The notes under the pieces were generated by a model. That model was not told where the DNA came from. It made no database searches and saw nothing but the letters and a program-made list of their open reading frames with translations. Positions 1-5,478 of a DNA stretch of 6,070 nucleotides are shown in pieces. The DNA comes from SOIA01 sp050116035 (GTDB lineage: Bacteria; Acidobacteriota; Aminicenantia; Aminicenantales; Aminicenantaceae), in NCBI GenBank assembly GCA_050116035.1, contig JASFPJ010000217.1:1-6070 (forward strand), given 5' to 3'. Each line of letters starts with the position of its first letter. Position 1 is the first letter of the stretch. Position numbers and translations under genes: made by a program.

Positions 1-2304
1 AGCGTCATCAACAACCGTGATAATTGGATCGGTAGGCAGGGTGATGTGCCAAGTGACGGCTCCTGCCTGTCCGTTGGCACTTCCTATTTTCTTCATGGAA
101 GGAGAAGCTCCAGGGGCTTCGGTGAATTTGATCACGATTCCACTGGTGAAGGGCCCGAAAAGTCTCGGGTTATCACTCGTACCAACGAATATTTCTGGTT
201 CAGCGTCACAGATATCCTCAGCAAGAATCTGATAGAATCCATCCGGATTTTTCCCCTTGCTTACGGCTTTATCCGGGCGATTTTTACCTGGAATGTTATT
301 GCCATGCGGGTTCACGCTTTCTACACAGGAGACTTCGGGGGGGGTGGTATCGACGACTTCAATCACCACAACATCTGGTTCTGATACTGCTTCTTTCGTA
401 TCAGTGACGACTAAGGTTATGACAGTTGTTCCCAAAGGCAGGGATATGACGGGACTGACTTCCGAAGCTGAACCACCGTCCCAGGTCCAGAGATAGGTGA
501 TGTCATCCCCATCCGGATCATAGGAACCTGAACCATCAAGAGTGACATCCGCTCCGCCAAGGTAAGCCTGTTCAACAACCTGGTCATCTCCGGCATCAGC
601 CACAGGCGGCCGGTTGGGAGTGAAGACAGCATCGTCACTGTCACTACAAGTGACATCTGTACAGCACTCAACACTGGCTGTGAATGTTACGGTCACCGGA
701 TCAGTGGCGTCAACAGGGGATGTAACAGTCACCACATTCTCCCCGTCGATAACCACAGTCCAGCCTCCGCCAGGATCGCTTGCTGACCAAGATACTTCAA
801 GACCGCCTTCATACGTGAGATAGTCATCCAGGTCAAATGTGCTGAAAGGTGTGATCTGATCCGGAATATCTCCGACTTGCGGTGTCTCACAGACACTCAG
901 AGAATCTGTATCCTCTGCCTGCGCCGAAACATCCCCTGCAGTGACATTCAGGACAGCTCTCCAGGTGTGTGTCCCCGGGTCATCTGAATCAACAACATGA
1001 ATGTGCGATGCAGATCCTTGAAAAGCCTCAATCAAAACCACTTCTGCAGGGTCGACATCATCATCCTTGTATATCTCGAGTGTGCCATCTGCCTCAAATC
1101 TCTCGACTGAATAGTTGATCTCCACCTCATAGCCCGTGTCGCATGCGCATTCCGGAGCATCGACCGTCACCTCCACAGGAAATACTGTCGCTTGAAGTAT
1201 GACGATGTACCAGGCTGTGCTCAGCCAGTGGTTCCAGTAAGAGTAACCGCCCCAGTATCCCTGATCTGTACCCACTGGTATCTGCGCATTCACTAAGTAC
1301 TCGCAGTAATCACCCCACCAGTCGCCTGCTGGAGTCTCTGGGCTGGCGAGTGCGTTGGGTATAGTATCGACATCCATGAGCTCCAGGCCCTTAAACACAC
1401 TAAACATGGCATAGGCATGTCCTTTGTTGCCATACCAGGTGCCGGATGGGCCATTATTCCAGCGGGAATTGATGAAATTGATGGCTGCCTGTGCGCGAGA
1501 GGTGTATTGATCATCGCCCACATAATACATCTCAACCAGGAGACCGCCTGTCTTGGATATATTGACATAGGTCCAGGGATCATGGTATCCCGAGCCGCCG
1601 TTCGAGTCATTCTGGATATAATCGATCCAGATGTTCAGTTCATCCTTGACAAATTGCGGTGCATGAATGCCCCATTGTTCCGCAGCAACCAGGCCAAGGA
1701 CCGGCCACTGAGCTGTGGAATTGTCAGAATTACCGTAGTTGGCATAGTATCTCCAACCCCCCCTGCCAGTGCCATAATCAACCTGACCAAAAGCGGCCCA
1801 GTCAACAAGGTTCTCCATCACTCTCCGGTAAGTCCAGCCAGTGCATGATCCGGTGGTGACTAATCGATCTGGTGTGTTGCTGGCCACGATGGCCTGCATG
1901 ACCATTCCGCTCTCGTAGACCTCACGCGTGTAGGAGTCGTCATAAAAAGAAACGTAAAGTCCGTCTTCATTCGTATCGGGATCGCCGTAGGGCTGCATGG
2001 AAATTGACCGGACCCTCGCAAACCGGAAGATGAAATCGAGGCCTCTCTCAACCTCATCTGAATACTCTGTGCCTCCTCCGGGGAAGTGTCCCTCATTCTC
2101 AAAGGCCAGCACGGCGGCTGCAGTGTGTGCCACCGGATTTGAACTGTAGCCAAAACGACCATCGCTCTGCTGCTGGGTGGCCAGCCACGCTAATCCTTTT
2201 TGTATGGCTGCATCTATCTCCAACTGCGTTGCGGCTTTGGCTTTAGGAGCGGCGAAGAGCAAAATACATAAACCTGCTACTATACTAAAAATTTTTCTTT
2301 TCAA
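1..2304 (-). CDS. Large secreted protein with squalene-cyclase-like toroid, PKD domain and C-terminal tail module (3' end outside window)
   Basis: The frame is open for 768 codons from a TTG at 2304-2302 to the window edge, so the C-terminus is missing. Residues 1-24 form a Sec signal peptide (KRK, then a hydrophobic core, cleavage after AKA24). Residues about 28-375 are rich in Trp, Tyr and Gly and contain repeated helix-pair modules typical of prenyltransferase/squalene oxidase repeats (EIDAAIQKGLAWLATQQQSD at 29-48, DNSTAQWPVLGLVAA at 194-208, TGGLLVEMYYVGDD at 252-265). I see no DxDD catalytic motif, so a binding or structural role is likelier than terpene cyclisation. Residues about 380-560 look like beta-sandwich/Ig-like segments. 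Residues 564-648 are a PKD domain (NRPPVADAGDDQVV, then LDGSGSYDPDGD). Residues 652-768 form a tail with DTTPPEVSCVESVNPHG. From memory, this tail occurs near the C-terminus of many secreted PKD/HYR-type proteins, so little may be missing. The product is probably extracellular or on the outer surface. Its function is unknown. Confidence 0.85.
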   Translation of the reverse strand, partial: MKRKIFSIVAGLCILLFAAPKAKAATQLEIDAAIQKGLAWLATQQQSDGRFGYSSNPVAHTAAAVLAFENEGHFPGGGTEYSDEVERGLDFIFRFARVRSISMQPYGDPDTNEDGLYVSFYDDSYTREVYESGMVMQAIVASNTPDRLVTTGSCTGWTYRRVMENLVDWAAFGQVDYGTGRGGWRYYANYGNSDNSTAQWPVLGLVAAEQWGIHAPQFVKDELNIWIDYIQNDSNGGSGYHDPWTYVNISKTGGLLVEMYYVGDDQYTSRAQAAINFINSRWNNGPSGTWYGNKGHAYAMFSVFKGLELMDVDTIPNALASPETPAGDWWGDYCEYLVNAQIPVGTDQGYWGGYSYWNHWLSTAWYIVILQATVFPVEVTVDAPECACDTGYEVEINYSVERFEADGTLEIYKDDDVDPAEVVLIEAFQGSASHIHVVDSDDPGTHTWRAVLNVTAGDVSAQAEDTDSLSVCETPQVGDIPDQITPFSTFDLDDYLTYEGGLEVSWSASDPGGGWTVVIDGENVVTVTSPVDATDPVTVTFTASVECCTDVTCSDSDDAVFTPNRPPVADAGDDQVVEQAYLGGADVTLDGSGSYDPDGDDITYLWTWDGGSASEVSPVISLPLGTTVITLVVTDTKEAVSEPDVVVIEVVDTTPPEVSCVESVNPHGNNIPGKNRPDKAVSKGKNPDGFYQILAEDICDAEPEIFVGTSDNPRLFGPFTSGIVIKFTEAPGASPSMKKIGSANGQAGAVTWHITLPTDPIITVVDDA

Positions 2305-2310
2305 ATTATT

Positions 2311-2316
2311 TCCTCC
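2311..2316 (-). promoter_or_regulatory. Ribosome binding site that fixes a TTG start
   Basis: The minus strand reads GGAGGA here, six bases before TTG at 2304-2302. An in-frame TAG lies just upstream at 2328-2326, with no ATG or GTG between it and the TTG. The TTG is followed directly by a signal peptide (KRKIFSIVAG), so it is the only sensible start. Confidence 0.85.
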
Positions 2317-2350
2317 TTTTCCCCTCTAGGAAAATTATTTTAATCGTTAC

Positions 2351-2373
2351 GCCCTTTCTAAATTCTTAAGGGC
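2351..2373. repeat. Short inverted repeat GCCCTT/AAGGGC in the leader
   Basis: GCCCTT at 2351-2356 and AAGGGC at 2368-2373 can form a 6-bp hairpin between the upstream terminator and the start of the toroid-PKD gene. The same hexamer pair forms the ends of the terminator stem at 2394-2426, so the arms could also pair with each other. This makes alternative leader folds possible. Confidence 0.4.
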
Positions 2374-2387
2374 ACCATTGAACGCCG

Positions 2388-2426
2388 AAAAAAGCCCTTC
2401 TGAGGAGAAATTGCCCTCAGAAGGGC
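2388..2426 (-). terminator. Rho-independent terminator placed upstream of the toroid-PKD gene (possible attenuator)
   Basis: A perfect 12-bp stem (2394-2405 with 2415-2426; arm GCCCTTCTGAGG) closes a 9-base loop. Read on the minus strand it is followed by six T residues (2393-2388), the classic intrinsic terminator layout. On the plus strand it is followed only by AAATTT, so the minus direction is favoured. No minus-strand gene ends just upstream of it; the nearest is more than 1.2 kb away beyond a plus-strand gene. It therefore either attenuates transcription into the gene starting at 2304 or ends a small RNA made from about 2566. Confidence 0.75.
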
Positions 2427-2440
2427 AAATTTACAGAAAC

Positions 2441-2496
2441 TTAAGCCTCATTAAATGGAAAATATATCTGGATTTTAAAATTGTGGGTTGGCTTAA
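2441..2496 (-). repeat. Long-range inverted repeat in the leader
   Basis: TTAAGCC at 2441-2447 and GGCTTAA at 2490-2496 are perfect 7-base arms enclosing 42 bases. The enclosed part includes the self-complementary AATTTTAAAATT-like stretch around 2472-2482. The element sits directly upstream (minus strand) of the terminator stem and could be part of a folded leader RNA. It matches no riboswitch class that I recognise. Confidence 0.35.
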
Positions 2497-2546
2497 AGGA
2501 AGTTGTTTAATTCTTAGTTTTTTTTGTAGTCTTGCCCCTATAATTT

Positions 2547-2562
2547 CCTCCTCCTCCTCCTC
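2547..2562 (-). repeat. (GGA)5 purine microsatellite in the leader
   Basis: The plus strand has five CCT units plus a C (2547-2562), so the minus-strand RNA would read GAGGAGGAGGAGGAGG. It lies close to the expected transcript start of the candidate promoter at 2573-2601. GGA repeats of this length are known to form compact G-quadruplexes in vitro. The tract is also complementary to CTCCTC in the loop and 3' arm of the downstream terminator. It resembles a Shine-Dalgarno sequence, but no ATG, GTG or TTG start follows at a usable distance. Confidence 0.5.
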
Positions 2563-2572
2563 AAAAAAGGGA

Positions 2573-2601
2573 TTTTTATCATAAAGAAAAAACCAAGTCA
2601 A
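2573..2601 (-). promoter_or_regulatory. Candidate sigma70 promoter for the toroid-PKD gene leader
   Basis: On the minus strand TTGACT (2601-2596) is followed after 17 bases by TAAAAA (2578-2573). The -35 is strong and the -10 is weak. Transcription would start near 2566, giving a leader of about 260 bases that contains the GGA tract and the terminator hairpin. Confidence 0.35.
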
Positions 2602-2618
2602 ATGTTTTTTTTAAAATC

Positions 2619-2720
2619 TGTCAAGGCAAAGTGAAAATATCCGGTTCTTAGCTACGTGATAATTTCCGGTTTAATGAAAAGCAATCACAACCAGTTCTTA
2701 GGCACATAAAAATGTCCGGT
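2619..2720. mobile_element. Solitary IS21-family-like terminus (multiple terminal repeats), no transposase
   Basis: Three imperfect direct repeats end in CCGGT: 2619-2645, about 2648-2670 and about 2698-2720. The last two belong to 30-base units exactly 50 bases apart (2641-2670 and 2691-2720), both with CC(G/A)GTTCTTAG and a CCGGT end. The outer edge begins TGTCAAGGCAAAGTGAAAAT. On the minus strand the units read ACCGGACATTTTTATGTG-like. From memory this matches the multiple terminal repeats of IS21-family elements, whose ends start with TG. The element would extend rightward, but neither istA nor istB nor a second, inverted end is present in the window. It is therefore a remnant, or one end of a decayed or rearranged copy. 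Confidence 0.55.
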
Positions 2721-2758
2721 CAAGGAAGAACTGGCTTGTCCTGGTGGGGCATACTGTC

Positions 2759-2776
2759 ACTCATCCATTCATTTTT
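2759..2776 (+). repeat. Left copy of an 18-bp direct repeat flanking the hcp gene
   Basis: ACTCATCCATTCATTTTT here matches 3638-3655 (ACTCATCTATTCATTTTT) with one mismatch in 18. The two copies lie 879 bases apart, one on each side of the Hcp-family gene, both in intergenic DNA. Confidence 0.6.
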
Positions 2777-2878
2777 AAAGACAATCAAGAACTGAGTTAA
2801 AACACGATGTTGATGGATAGTGGAAACCATATGACAACCCAGACAATAGTCTTAAACCGTTAAACTTTCAACCGTCCA

Positions 2879-2907
2879 TTAGGAATTTTCTCTAAAATCT
2901 ATATAAT
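2879..2907 (+). promoter_or_regulatory. Candidate sigma70 promoter of the hcp gene
   Basis: A perfect TATAAT at 2902-2907 is preceded by a weak -35 (TTAGGA, 2879-2884) with 17-base spacing. Transcription would start near 2914, about 30 bases before the ATG. The very good -10 box and the lack of an upstream co-directional gene suggest the gene has its own promoter. Confidence 0.5.
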
Positions 2908-2930
2908 ATGAGCAGAAAAATTTTGTATGC

Positions 2931-2936
2931 AGGAGG
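2931..2936 (+). promoter_or_regulatory. Ribosome binding site choosing the internal ATG of hcp
   Basis: AGGAGG lies 8 bases before ATG 2945-2947. An earlier in-frame ATG at 2927 would place this site inside the coding region and has no ribosome site of its own. The 2945 start also gives a clean signal peptide. Confidence 0.8.
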
Positions 2937-2944
2937 AATTCAAA

Positions 2945-3541
2945 ATGAATCTAAACAATCACAGAGGAAAAGCTTTGATCAGTATGGTTGCCGTATTGAC
3001 ATTATCCCTGGGGATAATCGGCTTAGAAGCTGTCGTTGGAAACGCCACTCCCCCATCTGATCCAGCCACGCTTATGCAATCCGACGATGGTTCAGGGATA
3101 AGTATTTATTTGTTTCTCCAGATAGACGGGAATGTGATTGAGGGTGAATCGACAGTCGCATCGCTCGGACGGGAAAATTCGATACAAATCGATTCATTCA
3201 ACCAAGAGATGGCCCGGACGGGCGGAAGAATTGAACACAAGCACATCGTCTTCACAAAAGTCATTGATAAAGCTTCCCCCCTCCTCTTTAAAGCACTGAG
3301 CTCTGATGAAACAGTGGATAGTGCTGAATTTAGATTTTTCAAACCGAGCGCGAGTGGCGCTGGGGTGGAAGAGCATTTTTACACAATAAAAATAGAATCC
3401 GGGAAAGTCGAATCTATGATCACTTTTACGGGTTCAAACGATCCATATTATTTCGAAGAAATCTCGATCTCTTTCCAGGAAATAACCTGGACTGATGAAA
3501 TCAACGGAGCCACACACACGGACAGCCTCCGGACTCCATAA
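2945..3541 (+). CDS. hcp: Hcp-family (type VI secretion tube-like) protein with an N-terminal signal peptide
   Basis: The product has 198 residues. Hcp proteins form hexameric rings that stack into the T6SS inner tube and also carry effectors. Residues about 53-183 show the family pattern: ISIYLFLQIDGNVIEGEST (52-70), then HIVFTKVIDKASPLLFKAL (100-118), HFYTIKIESGKVESM (144-158) and FEEISISFQEITWTDE (170-185). These correspond to the Hcp beta-barrel strands and the conserved K-x-x-D-K-x-SPLLF segment. Canonical Hcp is cytoplasmic, lacks a leader and is about 160-170 residues long. Here residues 1-34 form a Sec signal peptide (hydrophobic 11-27, likely cleavage after GNA34), followed by a Pro/Asp-rich linker. 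No other T6SS gene (sheath, VgrG, ClpV) is in the window. It stands alone with its own promoter, facing away from the gene at 2304. An orphan exported Hcp-fold protein acting outside a normal T6SS is the simplest reading. I am sure of the fold and unsure of the role. Confidence 0.85.
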   Translation: MNLNNHRGKALISMVAVLTLSLGIIGLEAVVGNATPPSDPATLMQSDDGSGISIYLFLQIDGNVIEGESTVASLGRENSIQIDSFNQEMARTGGRIEHKHIVFTKVIDKASPLLFKALSSDETVDSAEFRFFKPSASGAGVEEHFYTIKIESGKVESMITFTGSNDPYYFEEISISFQEITWTDEINGATHTDSLRTP

Positions 3542-3637
3542 ACTGAATAACTTAAATTAATGCTGCCAAATTGAGCCATGGCTCCTACTGAATAACAGTT
3601 CATATCTTTATCAGTAAAGTCCAACATTCGCATTCTA

Positions 3638-3655
3638 ACTCATCTATTCATTTTT
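3638..3655 (+). repeat. Right copy of the 18-bp direct repeat flanking the hcp gene
   Basis: ACTCATCTATTCATTTTT here is the partner of 2759-2776, with one mismatch. The rest of 3542-3674 holds no gene. It has a 10-base direct repeat, ACTGAATAAC, at 3542-3551 and 3587-3596, and no convincing terminator for hcp. Confidence 0.6.
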
Positions 3656-3674
3656 TTAGAAACTCGATTGTCTC

Positions 3675-3893
3675 TCAAATCAGATGGCCATCTTTATCAT
3701 AGGCTCTCCAAAGAGGCAAAACATCCTCCAAATTAAATTGAGTGGTCATAGTTCCATTACCATCATTATGGGGGAGTAAAGAAACAACGAGTTTAAAATC
3801 GGTTTGAAAGCTCGAACTTCCTATCAGTTTAATCTTTTTGTGGACCGAATAATCGGATGGATTCCAGGAGTAACACAACTCCTTTATCTGCAT
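3675..3893 (-). CDS. Overlapping small frame, possibly the frameshifted C-terminus of the lipoprotein gene
   Basis: This 72-codon frame overlaps the last 65 bases of the lipoprotein gene and continues 154 bases past its stop. The part beyond the stop looks protein-like (LIGSSSFQTDFKLVVSLL, then NLEDVLPLWRAYDKDGHLI). The first 20 or so codons merely re-read the lipoprotein's third repeat in another frame. At the junction the minus strand has an A5 run (3839-3835). Removing one A would fuse GPQK to IKLIGSSS, giving a lipoprotein of about 235 residues. The alternatives are a separate coupled gene starting at ATG 3893 (weak GGGGA directly before it) or chance. I recognise no family. Confidence 0.35.
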   Translation of the reverse strand: MQIKELCYSWNPSDYSVHKKIKLIGSSSFQTDFKLVVSLLPHNDGNGTMTTQFNLEDVLPLWRAYDKDGHLI

Positions 3894-4386
3894 TCCCCTT
3901 CTGGAACTCCTGGTGGGCGGCTAAAATTTTATTTTTTACGATTTCTGCTAATGGAGGCAACTCGTCCTCTTTCTGTATTTGTTCCACTTTTTCCAGTTCC
4001 ACTTTTTCCATTCTTTCCAAGTCCTCATCACCGGATTCAATCATTCGAAGGGCTTCTGAAACAAGTTCGACTCCTTTTGTTATATTTCTATCTTGAAACT
4101 GGTGTCTTGCCGATGAAATTTTTTCCTCAAATCCCTCGACCATGAACTCTTCTGGTTTTGTCAACAGGACAGCTTCAAGAAGCAACTCCGCGCCTTCAGC
4201 AACTTTTCCATTCTTGAGTTCATCCATGGCCGATAAAATGTTGGCGTTGATTCTCTCTGCCACAGCAAACACCTCTTCTTTTTGTTGTGTGTTCTCCAGA
4301 GCCCCTGATACATCTTTATTCTGACTCTGACAGGAAACCATGATAATAAAAACCATGAAAACAAGAATCCAGCTCCCTTTTTTCAT
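3829..4386 (-). CDS. Lipoprotein with three internal helical repeats, function unknown
   Basis: The product has 185 residues. MKKGSWILVFMVFIIMVSC is a lipoprotein signal with Cys19 as the lipidation site. Gln20 at position +2 suggests outer-membrane sorting. The mature part is highly charged and helical. Three segments align without gaps: 47-75, 87-115 and 151-179. They share I50/I90/I154, G65/G105/G169, L68/L108/L172 and E71/E111/E175, so the protein is an internal triplication of a TPR-like helical hairpin. A Glu/Lys-rich helix (about 120-142) joins repeats two and three. GGAGG at 4398-4394 stands 7 bases before the ATG. The gene follows the membrane protein gene on the same strand with an 83-base gap and may be co-transcribed with it. 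The reading frame may have been shortened by a frameshift near its end. Confidence 0.8.
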   Translation of the reverse strand: MKKGSWILVFMVFIIMVSCQSQNKDVSGALENTQQKEEVFAVAERINANILSAMDELKNGKVAEGAELLLEAVLLTKPEEFMVEGFEEKISSARHQFQDRNITKGVELVSEALRMIESGDEDLERMEKVELEKVEQIQKEDELPPLAEIVKNKILAAHQEFQKGNADKGVVLLLESIRLFGPQKD

Positions 4387-4399
4387 CGTTTGACCTCCA

Positions 4400-4438
4400 T
4401 TTTTTTCCGCATCACTTCGCAGTACCTACGGAAAAAAA
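4400..4438. repeat. Inverted repeat just upstream of the lipoprotein ribosome site
   Basis: TTTTTTTCCG (4400-4409) and CGGAAAAAAA (4429-4438) form a 10-bp stem around a 19-base loop, in the gap between the membrane protein gene and the lipoprotein gene. In either direction the T run comes before the stem, not after it, so it is not a standard terminator. On the minus strand the A-rich arm runs directly into the lipoprotein ribosome site. The fold could therefore tune translation or protect an mRNA end. Confidence 0.4.
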
Positions 4439-4469
4439 TCCTACATCACTTTTTCTCTTTTCCATCCTT

Positions 4470-5402
4470 CTAAGCCCCAGCGCTTTTAGCGTGTGCCTCG
4501 GCTGGCGGGAACACATTGTATTCTGGACCGAACTGCGCCAGGTACTCCAGGCTGAAAGCCCTCAACGTGTACCAGACGGGCAGGGAAACGACTGTCCCTA
4601 TATATGGGATGATCAACAGTATTATACCGATACAGCAGGTCAATAAGCCGGCCACAATGATCAAAATCACGAACATAATGGTCAGGAGAAACACGAAAAT
4701 CCCGAATAAGATGAAGTGAAATGGGTGCTGCCCGAATAGTGCTAGAAAGCGACTCCAAGCCTGTGTCGTTTTGATATGGTTCTTGTACATGATGGGAACC
4801 ACAAAGCTCTTCAAGAACATCGAAATATATCCGATGATTATGATCATGAAGAAAAAAAGCAAACCCATTCCCACAAGAAAAGAGACAGGAACATGCCTAT
4901 AGAGACTTTCTCTGTAGATGAACGCACCGGTCGTGAAGAAAAAGACAAAGAACATGATGAACAACGCGAAGCAAATCAGACCGAAAACCAGACGCCAGAG
5001 GAACAACGAATTACCCTCTGTTTTATACTGCTTCCACGGCTTGGCAATCTCGGCCTTATCCTGAGCCACATTATCCAGGAACATGAACATTCCTCTTGAA
5101 CTCAACCAGGTGAAAGTGACGCCGACTGCGATTAAAACCACCACGAATGCTATGATGGCGATGAACCAACCCGGATTGTCCATCAACCAATCCCAGGCTC
5201 TGTTCGGAAATTCAATGAATTCACGGAAGCTCCAATCATCGCCTACTCTCGAAGTTCCATTACCTCCATTCGCTTCAGTTAATCCGGCGAGAAAGGCACT
5301 GAAACCGATAACAAACCACTTCGTGAGATCAAAAGGTTTAAACAGAGCGACCTTCATCCGGTTCCAAGCCCGGCTGAGAGGTTCAAAATATTCTATGTTC
5401 AT
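4470..5402 (-). CDS. Multi-pass inner-membrane protein, DUF7544-like
   Basis: The product has 310 residues. The N-terminus (MNIEYFEPLSRAWNRMKVAL, then FKPFDLTKWFVIGF) resembles a family of uncharacterised membrane proteins beginning with PLSRAW-RMK-LF-PFDL-KWF. I recall this as DUF7544, tentatively. About six hydrophobic spans are visible: 27-43, 79-100, 134-158, 174-197, 227-250 and 255-278. A Gly/Asn-rich polar loop (44-60) follows the first span, and the Ala-rich C-tail is soluble. No catalytic motif is apparent. The start is well supported: AGGAGG lies 6 bases upstream and the conserved N-terminus begins at once. It heads a likely two-gene minus-strand unit with the lipoprotein. No sequence-based function can be given; proteins of this type are usually labelled hypothetical. 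Confidence 0.8.
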   Translation of the reverse strand: MNIEYFEPLSRAWNRMKVALFKPFDLTKWFVIGFSAFLAGLTEANGGNGTSRVGDDWSFREFIEFPNRAWDWLMDNPGWFIAIIAFVVVLIAVGVTFTWLSSRGMFMFLDNVAQDKAEIAKPWKQYKTEGNSLFLWRLVFGLICFALFIMFFVFFFTTGAFIYRESLYRHVPVSFLVGMGLLFFFMIIIIGYISMFLKSFVVPIMYKNHIKTTQAWSRFLALFGQHPFHFILFGIFVFLLTIMFVILIIVAGLLTCCIGIILLIIPYIGTVVSLPVWYTLRAFSLEYLAQFGPEYNVFPPAEAHAKSAGA

Positions 5403-5478
5403 CTGGCTCCTCCTGGATTAAACGCGAAATATTCATTTCTTTTCACTAATAAATACCGTTCGAGTGAAAAAAAGATTC

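Noticed and set aside
1293..1848. Frames on both strands inside the toroid-PKD gene (for example 1417-1848 plus and 1293-1610 minus)
   Set aside because: These are shadows of the long minus-strand gene. They have no ribosome sites and the gene frame explains the region.
2378..2584. Plus-strand ATG frame of 68 codons
   Set aside because: It runs through the terminator stem and the CCT repeat, has no ribosome site, and its composition (Ser run, Lys-rich) reflects these repeats.
2430..2601. Minus-strand frame starting at TTG 2601 and crossing the GGA tract
   Set aside because: The TTG overlaps the candidate -35 box, no ribosome site precedes it, and the Glu run only reflects the repeat. A leader peptide cannot be fully excluded but is not supported.
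2596..2624. Hybrid promoter using the outward TTGACA at the IS edge (2624-2619)
   Set aside because: At 16-18 bases downstream there is no -10-like hexamer; the sequence there is TTGACT, itself a better -35.
3573..3584. Perfect palindrome GAGCCATGGCTC after the hcp gene
   Set aside because: It has no loop room and no following T run, so it is not a terminator. A 12-bp palindrome can occur by chance.
4383..4400. Five-codon ATG frame whose TGA overlaps the lipoprotein ATG (ATGA overlap)
   Set aside because: It contains the lipoprotein ribosome site and lacks a good one of its own, so it is probably a coincidence of the A-rich arm next to GGAGG.
4776..5421. Plus-strand frames opposite the membrane protein gene
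   Set aside because: They are antisense shadows with His/Lys-rich unnatural composition. The minus frame has clear membrane spans and a strong ribosome site.
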